Shown: piece by piece, positions 32,975 to 47,300 of the stretch | Layout: every line of letters starts with the position of its first letter | Numbering within the stretch: the first letter of the stretch is position 1 | DNA from: Podarcis raffonei | Lineage: Eukaryota > Chordata > Lepidosauria > Squamata > Lacertidae | Reading direction: 5' to 3' | Assembly (NCBI RefSeq): GCF_027172205.1 | Contig: NC_070614.1 | Coordinates: 35,392,001-35,456,000 of the forward strand | Length of the DNA stretch: 64,000 nucleotides | Made by a program: the position numbers and the translations under genes | Notes under the pieces: generated by a model | Databases searched by the model: none | Told to the model about the DNA's origin: nothing | What the model saw: only the letters and a program-made list of their open reading frames with translations

Positions 32975-33384
32975 GTAAGCGCGTGCTCGCGGTTCTTGGG
33001 GTCCCGTTGGAGGAAGGAGGCAAACCCCGAAAGTTAGGGGAGGGAGGAGTAGGAGGCGTCCGAGGGGGGCCCCACCGGCTTCTTGGGTGGCCTTCGCTCT
33101 AGGAGGAGGGGGTTTTTGTCCCCATTGGGGAGATGCGTGTTTGTCTGTTTGGGCTGTCGGTGTTTTAAACTCAGCTGAGCGTTTGGAACATTTATACTGA
33201 TGAGGTTTATATGTGGTTTTATGTAATATATGCATTGACATAATTCCTGGTGCGCTGTTGGTGATCTCAGTTCTCTGAGCGCTGGTCCTTCCTGGAGCCA
33301 AAATGGCTCCACTCCTAGCAAAGAGGAGGCATCGCGGCAGGATTGGGGGAGGCCCGAAGCTTCCAGAAGTAGTGGGGGGGGGGG

Positions 33385-33510
33385 TTCAGTTTCCCACTCA
33401 GTGATGAACCTCACTGGATGAGCGTGGGCCAGTCACTGTCTGTCAACATTATCTACCTCTCAAGCTGCTTGTGAGGATAGAAGGGGGTTGGGTGAGAGCA
33501 GAAGGATGTA
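33385..33510 (+). mobile_element. CORE-SINE-like fragment
   Basis: GGGCCAGTCACTGTCTGTCA, TATCTACCTCTCAAGCTGCT and TGTGAGGATAGAAGGGG follow the MIR core and tail order. It lies in the EIF3C leader intron. Confidence 0.45.
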
Positions 33511-33514
33511 ACCC

Positions 33515-33605
33515 TCAGGCCCTCACAATGCTGGACAACTCCCATCATCCCTGACCATTGGTTTTGCTGGCTGGGACTGATGGGAGTTGCCAGATGGATG
33601 AAAGG
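33515..33605. mobile_element. Foldback hAT-like MITE
   Basis: GGACAACTCCCATCATCCCT pairs with TGGGACTGATGGGAGTTGCC. It belongs to the family of 53763-53898. Confidence 0.55.
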
Positions 33606-34268
33606 TATGATAAACATAATATAAACCAACATCAGTGTACTTGATGTTTTATGAGAAACACAAAATGACAGTCTGTGCCCTGAGATGCTTATAGCCTGCA
33701 GTTTGGTCTGCAGGGAGGCATAGAACAGCTGTCTCTTGCCCATTGCTGTACTCTGTTCCCATCAGCCATGGCTAATATAGGGTTGATGGGAGTTATCGGC
33801 TGAAACATCTGGAAGGTGCCAGGCTGGAGAAGAGATGATAAACATGAGAAGAATATGCATTTAGCTCAGTTACATGTGCTTAAGCTTAGTTTCCATTTAG
33901 GCTGGTGACAAAAAAGTTTGCCAAGGTTTATATCAAAGCATGCACAATAATTCATTCAGTGACCATTTTGCACGGGGGTTCTGTTCCTGGCCCTCACGTG
34001 TGTCGGCAGAGTGTGCACAAGCTCGCTCCGCCATGTTCTGCCCCCATTCTTCCCTCTTCTAGATCCAAAAGGACCCGCACGTCAGTGGTCTTGCATCAGT
34101 TGGACGCACCTAAAATGGTTGCTGCCTGCATATCAGGTGTTGACATTATAAATGGAAGCAAATGAACTCCCTTTTGATATCATTGCACTCACTGGGCCTT
34201 TGGCTTCTTGTCTTTCCCATCCAGAATTGGGAGCAGTGGGTTGCTGACAACCCAGAGCCACTGCCGCC

Positions 34269-37200
34269 ATGTCGCGTTTCTTTACCACTGGCTCGGACAG
34301 TGAGTCGGAGTCGTCACTTTCTGGGGACGAGCTTGTAGCGAAGCCCGTTGGGGGCAATTTTGGAAAACAGTAAGTATGTGGGGGGAGGGCTGGGAGAACT
34401 TGAGTGAGAGGGTGGGAACAGAGGTTCCCAGGGAGTGATGAGTTGGAAGAAACAGACGGATGCCAACGAGAATAAGGGGGAGCATTTCTGATTTAAAAGT
34501 CAGAAACAGGTAGTGAGGACAACATACCCATACTTTAACCTGAACCCAATACACCAAGGTAGTACCTGTCTTGGGATTCCAGACCAAGCATCTCCTACTT
34601 CTGAGTTATGCACTGCCCCTTCCTCTCCCTGCCCTGCACCTCTCTCACCTGCTTCCACTGATCATTGATAGCAGGGATCCATTGTCTGTTCCTTTCCCTT
34701 TCTTGTAGGCCTCTGCTGTTGAGTGAAGATGAGGAAGATACAAAGAGGATTGTGCGCAGCGCAAAGGACAAGAGGTAAAGTGTGGTTGGCTTTGTGGGAG
34801 AAGTGGCTCCTCTGGTTTCTGGAGGGCTGCGCCAATGCCACATTTTTGGGTAGCTGGGTAATTTCCCGTCCTGTTGAGCAGCATGTTGGTGGCACTGTGT
34901 TCTCTGAGGGCATATCAATGCCCCAGGCTTAACCATTCCTTCTTTGATCTTCCTTTACTGCAGGTTTGAGGAGCTTACAAACTTGATCAAAACAATCCGG
35001 AATGCCATGAAGATCCGGGACGTCACCAAATGCCTAGAGGAGTTTGAGCTGCTGGGCAAGGCCTATGGCAAGGCCAAGAGCATTGTTGACAAGGAGGGAG
35101 TGCCCCGCTTCTACATCCGCATCCTCGCAGACCTTGAGGACTACCTCAATGAGGTACTGGGGCCAGCAGGGAGGTTTTTGGTCCACAAAGTCCCTGTGCC
35201 TGGCTCAAGAGGGTTTCGTGGCAATTTGAGTCTGACACCTAGGGCTAAGGGAAAAAGAAGGGAATCTGTTCTCCTGCTTCCCCCCTGACAAAGAATTATG
35301 AGCTTCATTGCAAAAGGGAGCTGAATGTAGAGCTCCCAGGATCAACTTTGATTCCTTTTTGGTGTCTCCTTTTACTGCCGGTTTGTTCCTGCATGAATGG
35401 AGTTGGATTCAAGGTATGGGGGCTAATTGGGGAGAGAAGTGCTCTGAATCAGTTGAGCAGTGGATCTGGATCCCATGTGGATCTGCCTATTTGTTAAGAT
35501 CTGAACACACATCCCACTTTGGCGATCCGCCAGGTGATGACCAAGGGCATGGTCTTTTGGTAGTGGTGTCCTGTTGGCCTCCCCAGAAATAGCCACCTGG
35601 CACCTGCTTATTTACTGTGCAGGAGCCAAGTTTAAATGTGTGTTGTGTTTTTCATGTTGCTCCTATTTTCGTGTATCATCTTGGCGTGGATGTTGGTTTT
35701 CAAAACACGTAGTTTTTGTTGTAAAGCTGTTGTGTTCTGTAAGCTGCCTTGAAGGCTTTGCAGAGTGGACCTAGAAATTTGAATGTCTGAAATATATAGA
35801 GAGCAAGAATGCATATAGGGAAAGTGAGAGCAAGATGCCATCCACCTGCCTCTCATCCAAGGTACTAGGGCAGTCTATATGGTTGGTCTCTTCCCCATCC
35901 CCACGACAGCCCTGCAAGGTAGGTTCAGCTGAGAAAAGGTGACTAAGCCTAAGACACTTCACAGCTTTGTGGGAATTTGAACACAGATCTCTGGTCCCAG
36001 CTCTGATACCCACTGTTGCACCATTCTGAGCCTTCATGCAGCACTGGGATGGGGAGTGGTAACAAGCCAATCCCACAGACCCAAGACTCTGGGATCCTGA
36101 AGGGAATAGCTGGAGAGCAAAATGGCTGTCCTCTTGCACATAGCTTTGGTTTGCATGCTTAGAGAAAAAGGGAGATAGGCTGGTGTGTGGACCAAATGCC
36201 CATGGGCTGCCTGTAATTTCATCTCCCTTCTGGCTTTCGTAGCTCTGGGAGGACAAGGAAGGCAAGAAGAAGATGAACAAGAACAACGCCAAAGCCCTAA
36301 GCACCCTCCGCCAGAAGATCCGGAAGTATAACCGAGATTATGAGGCCCAGATCATGAGCTACCGCCAGGTACTGGGGCATGGTTGGGTGGAGGGCATTCA
36401 GGGAGGCGGCTGAGACATTGGGAATTATGTATAGCTCTGTCAGTGCAGCATGAGACTCTTAATTTCAGGGTTGTGGGTTCGAGCCCCATGTTGGGCAAAA
36501 TATTCCTGCATTGCAGGGGGTTGGACTATATGACCCTCATGTTCCCTTCCAATTCTATGAATCCCTTAGGACCTCTGACCTTCAAGATGTTGCTGGACTC
36601 CCAACTCCCATCTGCCCCAGCCAGCTTGGCCAAGGGTCAGGGAAGCTGGGAGTTGTAATTCAGCAAGATCTGGAGGCAGTTACTGTCCTTGCTTTAGGCA
36701 ATAGGGTTGATTACTGGCTTTGCAAGTTGTGTTAAGCATGGGTAGGCAAACTAAGGCCCGTGGGCCGGATCTCGCCCAGTCGCCTTCTAAATCCGGCCCA
36801 TAGACGGTCCGGGAATCAGCGTGTTTTTACATCAGTAGAATGTGCCCTTTTATTTAAAATGCATCTCTGCGTTATTTGTGGGGCATAGGAATTCCTCCTC
36901 CCCCCCAAAAAAAATATAGTCTGGACCCCCACAAGGTCTTAGAGACAGTGGACCGGCCCCCTGCTGAAAAAGTATGCTGACCCCTGGTGTTAAAGGCTCA
37001 GGTGAAAAAACAGGTGAAAGCGGAAGGGAGGGTTTGGAGGAGTCAGGCTGTGCTGGAAGAGCGATTCTGTACAGTTCAAATTAAAGAAGAGTACCCAACA
37101 TGCATCTTGACCACATGTCTGCTTTCGTCTAGAACCCCGAACAGTCAGCTGATGAAGACGAGGACAAGAAAAGTGACGATTCAGAGGGTGAGTGGTGATG

Positions 37201-40200
37201 ATGATGATGCAGTGCGTAGGAGATGGAAGCTGTGCAGCTCACTGGCTATCCTTCTTTGTGTGAGGTGGGGAGCGGGATTTGAGATTTCCCCTCTCAGTGA
37301 CACCCCCCGCTTTCCGGCTTCAGGTTCCTCCTCTTCTGGTGAGGATGACGATGAGGGAATGAGCGCCGCGGCTTTCCTGAAGAAGAAAGAGGGGGCAGCT
37401 GAGGGACGGGGCAAGTTTGTCAAAAAGATGGAGGTAAGAGCTGAACGGGGTGGGGCAGGGGGGGCAGCACGTTGTGATGCCCTCCTCTGGCCAGCATAGG
37501 CATGGCATCCGGTGCTTCCCTCAAAGCAGCTGCCAGAAGGATTTTTGTGCCAAGCAACTCAGAGGGGAGGAAGGCAAAAGATCACTATTCCTTTTGCAGT
37601 AGAAAATAATAATCCAGAAGCGTGGGGAACAGGAACAGGGTTCCCATGGGACTTCTGTTGCTCTGTGTCACTTTATGGCCCTCCCTGGCTGAATCTGAGT
37701 GAAAACTTTTTTCGTCACATGGTTTGCTGGTGCATAATTTTTCTTCTCTCCCCCCCCCCCCCCCGCTCTTGGCAGGATGAAGATGAGGAGGAGGAGGACT
37801 CTGATGATGATGAAGACTGGGGCTCCTCAGATTCAGAATCTGACTCTGAGTCAGATGAAGATGAGGGCAAATACACCTCCTTGGCCTCCAAGTTCCTTAA
37901 GAAGTAAGGAGGCAGCTTCTATGGGTTCAACACTTCGCATCATCTTTAGAGGACAGTCTCCAAACCTCTGGCTGAGGGAACTGTCAGTTGTGAAACTACC
38001 TTTGATCACAATCTGGAATTTCAGACTCAGGACCTGAAGGTGGAACACTGTGTGTTGTCCTGTTCACCCAGCTCACTTCTGAGCCTGAGGTGTTGAGGAG
38101 CCAGACCCGTTACTTTGACCCTCCCTCCCTGCTTAAGGTGGCAGCATCCATGTCAGGGCACAGTGGATGTCTGTGCTGCAATGGTAGTTAGCTATCTCAC
38201 ATTAGGTGAGCGTCTTAAAGTTTGATGGACACTTTTAGATCTGAGAAATAATGGCCCCATCTGGGCTGTGACAGGTGCTCTGTACCATGGGACAGACTTG
38301 TGCTCTGTTACCCCAAGAGCAGAAATAAAACCAAGAAGTTGGAATTGCAGGGAAGTAGATCTTGGCTAAAGAAGGGGTGGGGGACCTCAGGTCCGGGTCT
38401 CTGTGCATTGGGCATTTTGGTGACTGCAGAGGTCTGGATCAAATAAGCTTTTTAGTCTGGCTTTGTTAGTGCTTGATCTGTGGTTGTGGCCAGTGGCGGG
38501 GTCTGGGCTTGTATGGTTCAGGCAACTCGGGAAGTAAGAATTCCAGGTTAAAAGAGGGATTCAGTCCTGTTTTAATTCTCCCTGACCAGAACTGGCACTG
38601 AGGAGGACAAAAGAGTTTTGGAGAAGAAGCGGGAAGAGAAGGCAAAGAAAAAGCAGGACCGGAAATCCAAGAAATATGAAGATGATGAAGATGACAATGA
38701 GGGGGGCGAGTGGGAGAAGGTCAAAGGGGGTGTCCCCCTGGTCAAGGTAAGTCTCTCTCTGCAAGCAGTTGGAAATGTGGGAGTAGAACAAACTGCATGG
38801 TGTTGCTGCCTTTATTTTTACTTCTCTCCATCTTCCAAACATGGTTTGAGCCTAACAATCCTCCCCCCACCCCGCTTTGCAGGAGAAACCAAAGATGTTT
38901 GCCAAAGGTACAGAGATCAACCACACTGTAGTCGTGAAGAAACTCAATGAGATCCTCCAGGCCCGTGGAAAGAAAGGCACGGATCGGTAAGGCCAGTGAG
39001 CGTTGATGTGGTGGAGTGGGGGGGAAGGTGGCCTAGGAGACCGCGCTTGGAAAAAACTGGGCGTGGTTCTCATTAGCTCACCTCTAGAAGGCTGCTGCAG
39101 AGCTGCAAAAGGTTCAGAAAAGGGCAGCTTGAAATGATTGAGGGCTTGGACAACTCTGAAAGAGAATTAGACAAATCCATGGAGGATAAGGCTGGCAGTG
39201 GCTGCTTAACCCTGATGGCCATGTTCTGTCTCCCCTGTTGGAGGCAGCGTGCTCCTGGGTACCAGTTTCTGAGCATCGCAAGTGCAGAGAGAGTGCTCTC
39301 GTGCTCAGGCCCTGCTTACAGACTCCTTGTAGGTAGGCCTTTGGTTGGCCACTGTGAGAACAGGATGCCAGACTAGGTAGGCCTTTGGACTGATCCAGCA
39401 GCATCTGCTAAGTATTTTTAACTGGAGGATGGGACTTGGGACATTCTGCATGCTGAACCTGCATCCTCCCACCCTTCCCCATAGACATTGCTCCCAACCC
39501 TCTGCAGCAGATTCTTAGGGGCGGGGGGTAGGTTTCTGTTGTGCAAGTGGAAGCCTGTTCCAAAGCAGAAATGCAGTGTTGGATCCCAGGTATATCTACT
39601 GCCGGATATCCTAAATAGGACAAAGGGTGGCGCATAAATGTTTTAAGTGAATCGGAAAGTGATGAAAATGAAGGGGGTTCACACGGGCATCAGTGGTTGT
39701 TTTTTTTTTATAAAAATAATATTTATTAAAATTTCCAAAGAAATTACAGAAGTAATAAAGAGATAGAAAAAAGAAAACAAAAGATACAAAATACAAAGGA
39801 AATAAAAACAATTAAAAATAAATCCATCTTTCCATGTCTTGCCTTTCATTTACTTGTTTCCCTGACCTCCTCACACCTCCCTTTTTTGTTTTCCAGTTCG
39901 AATGATTAATTCAGCAAATCCTTTCCCTCTTTGTTTTTATCTTAATTCTTTATCTTAACATATTATAACTTTATATTTTCATCTATTAACAATCCATTTT
40001 TACATACTCCTTTTTAACATTGTTGCTAAAACCGCTTCATTTCATTCCGACATCATTTTAGCATTCCTTAATTTTACAATGTTTCTGTAGATAATCTTTA
40101 AATTTCTTCCAATCTTCTTCCACCAACTCTTCTCCCTGGTCTCGGATTCTGCCAGTCATTTCCGCCAATTCCATATAGTCTATCACTTTCATCTGCCATT

Positions 40201-43200
40201 CTTCCAAGGTGGGTAGATCTTGTGTCTTCCAGTACTTTGCAATGAGTATTCTTGCTGCTGTTGTAGCGTACATAAAAAAAGTTCTATCCTTCTTTAACAC
40301 CAATTGGCCGACCATGGCCAGGAGAAAGGCCTCTGGTTTCTTCAAGAAGGTATATTTAAATACCTTTTTATTTCATTATATATCATCTCCCAGAAAGCCT
40401 TAATCCTTGGGCACGTCCACCAAAGGTGAAAGAATGTGCCTTCATTATCTTTACATTTCCAACATTTATTGTCAGGCAAATGGTAGATTTTTGCAAGCTT
40501 GACTGGTGTCATGTACCACCTGTATATCATTTTCATAATATTCTCTCTTAAGGCATTACATGCCATAAATTTCATACCTGTGGTCCACAACTGTTCCCAA
40601 TCAGCAAACATAATGTTATGTCCAACATCTTGTGCCCATTTAATCATAGCAGATTTAACCGTTTCATCCTGAGTATTCCATTTCAATAGCAAGTTATACA
40701 TTCTTGATAGTATCTTAGTTTTGGGGTCTAACAGTTCTGTTTCCAATTTTGATTTTTCCACCTGGAAGCCAATTTTGTTGTCCAGATTGTAAGCCTCCCT
40801 TATTTGATAATAATGAAGCCAGTCTCGCACTTTATCTTTTAGTTTCTCAAAACTCTGCAATTTCAATTTGTCTCCTTCTTGTTCCAAAATCTCCCAATAT
40901 TTCGGCCATTTGGCCTCCATATTGAGCTTTTTCTGAGCCTTCGCTTCCATCGGTGATAACCACCTTGGGGTTTTGTTTTCAAGTAAATCTTTATATCTTA
41001 CCCAGACATTAAACAATGCTTTCCTGACAATATGGTTTTTGAATGCTTTGTGTGCTTTAACCTTGTCATACCACAGATATGCATGCCACCCAAAAACGTT
41101 ATTAAAGCCTTCTAAATCAAAAATGTCTGTGTTCTCAAGAAGCAGCCATTCTTTCAGCCAGCAAAATGCTGCTGATTCATAATAGAGTTTAAGGTCTGGC
41201 AGGGCAAATCCACCTCTTTCCTTTACATCGGTTAGTATTTTAAATTTTATTCTGGGCTTCTGGCCCTGCCAGACAAATCTAGAAATGTCTCTCTGCCACT
41301 TCTTGAAACAGTTCATTTTGTCCAAAATTTGCAATGATTGAAACAAAAATAACATTCTTGGCAATACATTCATCTTTATAACAGCAATTCTACCTAGCAA
41401 GGAAAGCTTCAGATTTGACCATATTTCTAGATCCTTTTTCACTTCTGACCAACATTTCTCATAATTATCTTTAAATAAATTTAAGTTCTTAGTGGTCATA
41501 TTAACCCCCAGGTATTTTACTTTCTTAACCAGTGTTAAACCTGTCTCCTTATGAAACCTCTCTTTCTCGATCGGTGTTAATTTTTTTTCAAGAACCTTAG
41601 TTTTTAACTTGTTCAACTTAAATCCTGCCACTTGACCAAATTCTTGAATCAGTTCCAATACTCTTTTAGTACTAGATTCTGGCTCCTGTAGTGTCAGTAC
41701 TAAGTCGTCTGCAAAAGCTTTCAATTTGTACTGTTTGGCTCCGACCTGTATACCTTTAATCAGATGGTCCCTTCTAATCATATTTAGCAGAACCTCCAGG
41801 ACCGAAATAAAGAGCAATGGGGAAATTGGGCAGCCTTGTCGTGTCCCTTTCTCTATCTTAAATTCCTCTGTCACCACATTATTAACAATTAGTTTAGCCT
41901 TTTGTTCTGAGTAAATTGCACCTATACCGTTTTCAAAGCCTTGACCAACCCCCATCCCCTGAAGATTTTTCTTCATAAAACTCCAAGAGATATTATCAAA
42001 AGCTTTCTCCGCATCTACAAATATTAAGACTGCCAAATTAATGCTTTTTTCTTCCCTTGTTTTCAAATCTTTAACCTACTCACGGGTAGTTGTTTTGATA
42101 GCCAAATTGTCACAGGAAAAAAGTCAGCGCTCTCCGACAACAGCTGTGCGGCTTCGCTCCACGGAAGAAGCAATTGACTCTCAGCACCGCGCTGCTCACC
42201 CCATTTCGCTCCGGAGCCCGTAGCCGGGTTCCTTTGCAAATTGGGGGGGGGGCTGAAGGTGCCCGCCGAGTCCCACGATCACAGGCTTCACCCGCCTGTG
42301 GTTTTTTAAAGGGTCCCCGCTTCGCCGTAGCGGCAAGACCCGATTTCCGCGGAGCTAACTCCCTCAAAGTTAGAGGGAATCCGCCATTGCCGATGGCGCC
42401 GACTCCGGAAGTCCACATGGGCATCAGTGGTTTTGGCACAGGGCACAAGGAGGGTTGTGCAGAGTTGGGGATGTATGTCAAAAGAAGCATGCCCGGCCAT
42501 CTGCTTCCCCCGCCCCCCTTCTGCACTGAGCTCCTTCACCTCCTTCCCCCTCCTAGAGCGGCTCAGATTGACCTTCTGCAGCTTTTGGTTGGAATTGCAG
42601 CAGAGAACAACCTGGGGATTGCCATCGATGTCAAAATCAAGTTCAACATTGTTGCTTCTTTGTATGACTACAACCCTAACTTGGCTACTTACATGAAGGT
42701 ATGGAATTAGGAGGGGAGGGGAGGAAGTGGCCTGAAAGCACTGTGCATAGGGGCCACAGGAAGCAGGTGGTTTCTTTCCCAGAATGCCAGGGGGCTCAAT
42801 GTTTCCCTCTTTACTCCTCTTCTCCCACCACATGCAGCCAGAGATGTGGCAGAAATGCCTGAGCTCCATTGAAGAGCTCCTGGACATCCTCTTTGCCAAC
42901 CCCAACATCTTCATTGGCGAGAACATTGCAGAGGACTCTGAGAACCTGGCCAACAGCGAGCAGGTGAGCATTTCTGAGACAGGCATCATTCCTCCCCATC
43001 CTTGGGTTCGGGGCTGCTGATTCTTCTAGATCTGTCAGCAGCTTTCGACATGGTCGATCATGAACTTCTGGACCACCGCCTTGCCGACGTGGGGATCCAG
43101 GGCACAGTCCTTCAATGGCTGCGCTCGTTTCTCTCTGGTCGGGGACAGAGGGTGGCGCTTGGGGGGGAATTGTCATCGCGCCACTCCTTGGTGTGTGGAG

Positions 43201-44330
43201 TACCTCAGGGTGCGATACTCTCCCCAATGCTTTTCAACATCTTTATGCGCCCCCTCGCCCAGCTTGTCCGGAGTTTTGGGCTGGGTTGCCATCCGTATGC
43301 CGATGACACCCAACTCTATCTGTTGATGGATGGCCATCCTGACTCGGCCCCAGACACACTGACCAGATGTCTGGAAGCTGTGGCTGGATGGTTACGTGGG
43401 AGCCGGTTGAAGCTAAATCCTTCGAAGACAGAGGTCCTGTGGCTGGGACGGGACGATATGGGATTGGGGGGGCAACTCCCATCTCTTGCGGGGGCGCAGT
43501 TAGTGCCAGCACCGTCTGTTAAGAGTTTGGGTGTAATCTTCGACACCTCCCTTTCCATGGAGGCGCAGATTGCAGCTATAACAAAGGCGGCATTTTTCCA
43601 TCTCCGCCAAGCTAAGCAGTTGGCTCCTTACCTCTCTCGCCCTGACCTAGCCACTGTGATCCACGCGACGGTCACCTCCAGACTGGATTATTGTAACTCG
43701 CTCTACGTGGGGCTGCCCTTAAGACTGACCCAGAAACTCCAGCGGGTGCAGAATGCTGCAGCGAGACTCCTTACGGGGTCTTCGCTGCGAGATCACATTC
43801 ATCCGGTGCTATATCAACTGCACTGGCTCCCGGTGGAGTACAGGATCAGGTTTAAGGTGCTGGTTTTAACCTTTAAAGCCCTATACGGCCTAGGACCCTC
43901 GTACCTACGGGACCGCCTCTCCTGGTATGCCCCACAGAGAAACTTACGGTCTTCAAATAAAAACATCTTGAAGGTCCCAGGCCACAGAGAAGTTAGGCTG
44001 GCCTCAACTAGAGCCAGGGCTTTTTCGGCTGTGGCTCCGACCTGGTGGAACACTCTGTCACAAGAGACTAGGGCCCTGCGGGACTTGACATCTTTCCGCA
44101 GGGCCTGCAAGACAGAGTTGTTCCGCCAGGCCTTTGGCCAGGGCACAGCCTGACTCCCTCCCTCGGCAATCTTCGCTGAGCTCTGGCCCAATGGTGGCCA
44201 GTGGCTTGAATTTAATTAATTTTATAATGAATGATTTTAGAGTGTTGTTTGTGTTGTACTTTTGTATTGTTTTATTGTTGTTAGCCGCCCTGAGCCCAGC
44301 TTCGGCTGGGGAGGGCGGGATATAAATAAA

Positions 44331-44375
<45 letters not shown>

Positions 44376-47300
44376 CCTGCCAACCCGGTAAGATGGGCTA
44401 GTTTGAAATCTACAAGAAACAGCAGGTGGGAGGCTGGTACAGATTGGCAGGTCAGGAAAGAAAAAGGCTTGTGTGTGTCTCTGCCTAGCAGTCTTGACCC
44501 CCTTAACCCACTTGTGTGTCTCTCTCCCTCTCTAGCCCTACCGTGTTCGTGGCTGCATTCTGACTCTGGTGGAGCGCATGGATGAAGAGTTCACAAAGAT
44601 CATGCAGAACACAGATCCCCATTCCCAGGGTGAGTGTGCCTGTCATAGAAAGTGGGGTCTCGGAGGCATAGCCAGGGTGGAGTTGGACTGAAAGTTTCAG
44701 CTAGTGGAGGGCTGGTGTGGAACAGGGAACTTCTCAAATAGAGGAAACCCTAAGGAATCTGTGCTGTGTTTTCCCCTGAAAAGACACCTCTGCCAGCTGT
44801 TTCCCTCTTTTGGAACGATCCCTCAAGAACCAGGGATTGAACTTGGAATATTTGCCAGCCTTTTCTGTTTTTGTGCCTCTCAGTTTGCTTGCTTGCTACA
44901 AGAAGTTTTTTATTAAAAAAAACTGACTTCGGAGCATATTTGAAAAATAAAACGTTTAGCACAAAGCAGCAGGTCAGAAAACTGAGTAGGTGGTAGAAAG
45001 TGGCTGAATGCTTTGGGAAAAGGTCACCCAGTCTAAGTAGAGAGAATCTGTATGTTTTCATGTCTCTTAACTCATGTGGACTAGAATCATGCTCTTTGGG
45101 CCCCAAAATGGGAAGCTGGGGTTTCTCAGGAGTGTCAGATTCTGCATGGCAAATAGGGAGAAGCCGGCAGCCCCACCTCGAAAGACTGCCATGTGAATGC
45201 ATGTTCCCCTTTCCACCAGAGTACGTGGACCACCTGAAGGATGAGGGCCGAGTCTGCAAGATCATCGACCGGGTGCAGAACTACCTGCAGGACAAGGGAA
45301 CCACGGAGGAGGTGTGCCGCATCTACCTGCGCTGCATCCTCCACACCTACTACAAGTTTGACTACAAGGCTCACCAGCGGCAACAGGGCCCGGCAGGAGA
45401 CAGCAAGGTAGGCCAGCCTCTGGGGCAGTAAAGCCCCCCACCAGCCGTCCTTGCTTTGCCCAGGGTATTCACACTCTGCGGTTGCACCCATAGGTTTTGT
45501 GCGTGGGGCATAACCCTGTGGATGAGAAGATGTTTCTCATGCCCTAAATTGTCAAATGCATAAGAAGCTGTCATGTATCTGGTCATACTCACCCTGCTTT
45601 TGACCAGCACGGCCTGCTCTGATTGGTAGCTTCCCTCCAGGGTCTTAGGCAAACCTCTTTCTGTTGCCTTCTGAATGGAGCCTTCTAACTGGAGATAACT
45701 AGGGGATTGAGCCTGGGGCCACGGACAGGCAAAGCACTATGCCAGTGGTGGGAAACCTGTGGCTCCCGCCAGGTGTCTCTGTGGATTACAAGTCCCGTTG
45801 CTCCTGACTGTTGACTGTGCTGGCAAGGGTGATAGGAGTTGGGCTCTACCAGTATCTGGAGGGCCATCTCTGCACTAAGCCATGGCCCATTCCCAAAATA
45901 AGGTTTGGAAATGATACTGTCAGGCTGGGAGGTTGAGGTGGATGCTGAGGGTTTGGCCTGGAAGGACATCAGGGATTTTCAGGAAGCTTCGTTGTGATTC
46001 AGTTTAGCTGCCATGGCTTCTTTCAAAGGATCCTAGGACTTGTGTGTGTGTTTTTGCCCAGAACTACAGTTCCCAGCATTCCTTGGGGCAGGGGAAGTCC
46101 TGGCAGTCATGCTAATTTGAAAACTGGTTTCAGGTTTGCAAGTTGGACAGGGCCCTTAGTATTGTACCGGCGAAGGAAGACCGTGAAAGTTGAGGGGCAA
46201 TTGATATACTAAGTTTTGGGTAACCAACCTGGTCCCCTCCAGATAGGATTGGACTCCAACTCCCATCAGCCCCAGGGAGCATGGCCAATGGTCAGAAATG
46301 ATGGGAACTGGAGTCCAACAATATCTGGAGGTTTGCTATCTCTATGTGAAGGTAACATTTTGGGAGTGGGGTGGGGAGGGACTCCTCAGGCTAAAGGACA
46401 TGTTGCATAACCTGCTTGCCTGCAGTCGGAACAAGACCAGGCCGAGAACGAAGCAGAGGACTCGGCGGTGCAGATGGAGCGCCTCTGCAAGTTCATCTAC
46501 GCCAAGGACAGGACAGACCGGATCCGAACCTGCGCCATCCTCTGCCACATTTACCACCACGCCCTGCACGACCGCTGGTACCAGGCCCGCGACCTGATGC
46601 TTATGAGTCACCTACAGGACAACATTCAGCATGCAGACCCCCCTGTGCAGGTCAGAGAACAAAACTGGGGAGGCTGGGGTGTATGCTGTGTTGCTGATGG
46701 CTTATTGAAGCAGTCTTAAGGAATTCGAGTCACAATAAAAGCCAGTCCTCCAAGAACAGGGAATGAGAGGCTCGGAGTGGCTGCCTTGCCCCGCCCAAGA
46801 AGCTGCAAGTTGCTGATGCAGATGATTGTAAAGGGTTTGGAGAGGAGCAGAGCCCCCTCTCCTTGCTGCTCCACGCTTTTCCTCCTGCCTGTGGGCCACA
46901 CTTGCATCTGGTGACGCCAGCCACAACATCCTATGTGGCTGATGAGACTTCCTCTCCTAACTTCACAATGCCTCTGCCCCGCTTGGCAACCTGCTGTCTG
47001 CAGTAGCTGCCTTGGGGCGAAAAGTGGTGGGGGAAAAGGGCCAGGAGCGGTAGATGGCAACATAAAGGAGTGGCAGAGAATTAATGGAGGCTGGAGAGGG
47101 TTGACAGAGTGCAGCAGTGCCCATTTGTGTCCCACCCTTATTACAAAGGAGCAGTTGCAGGAAGCAAATGTTTGGGGAGTGGTTTTTCGGGTGCTGCCTT
47201 TTGAAGAGGGCAGCTGGGTCTCCGCCTCCACCTCCTCTGACCTTCTCGGCTCTTGCAGATTCTGTATAACCGGACAATGGTGCAGCTGGGGATCTGTGCC

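Noticed and set aside
37741-37770. Long C run before the EIF3C exon at 37776 as a sequencing artefact
   Set aside because: It serves as a plausible pyrimidine tract for the acceptor, and the reading frame across the exon is intact. Only its exact length is doubtful.
43002-44153. Host gene encoding a reverse-transcriptase-like protein
   Set aside because: The frame is the L2 LINE polymerase with its own 3' UTR and microsatellite tail. There is no sign of domestication.
44332-44376. (ATT)n runs as possible CRISPR-like or regulatory arrays
   Set aside because: They are simple microsatellites grown from L2 3' tails. No spacer structure is present.
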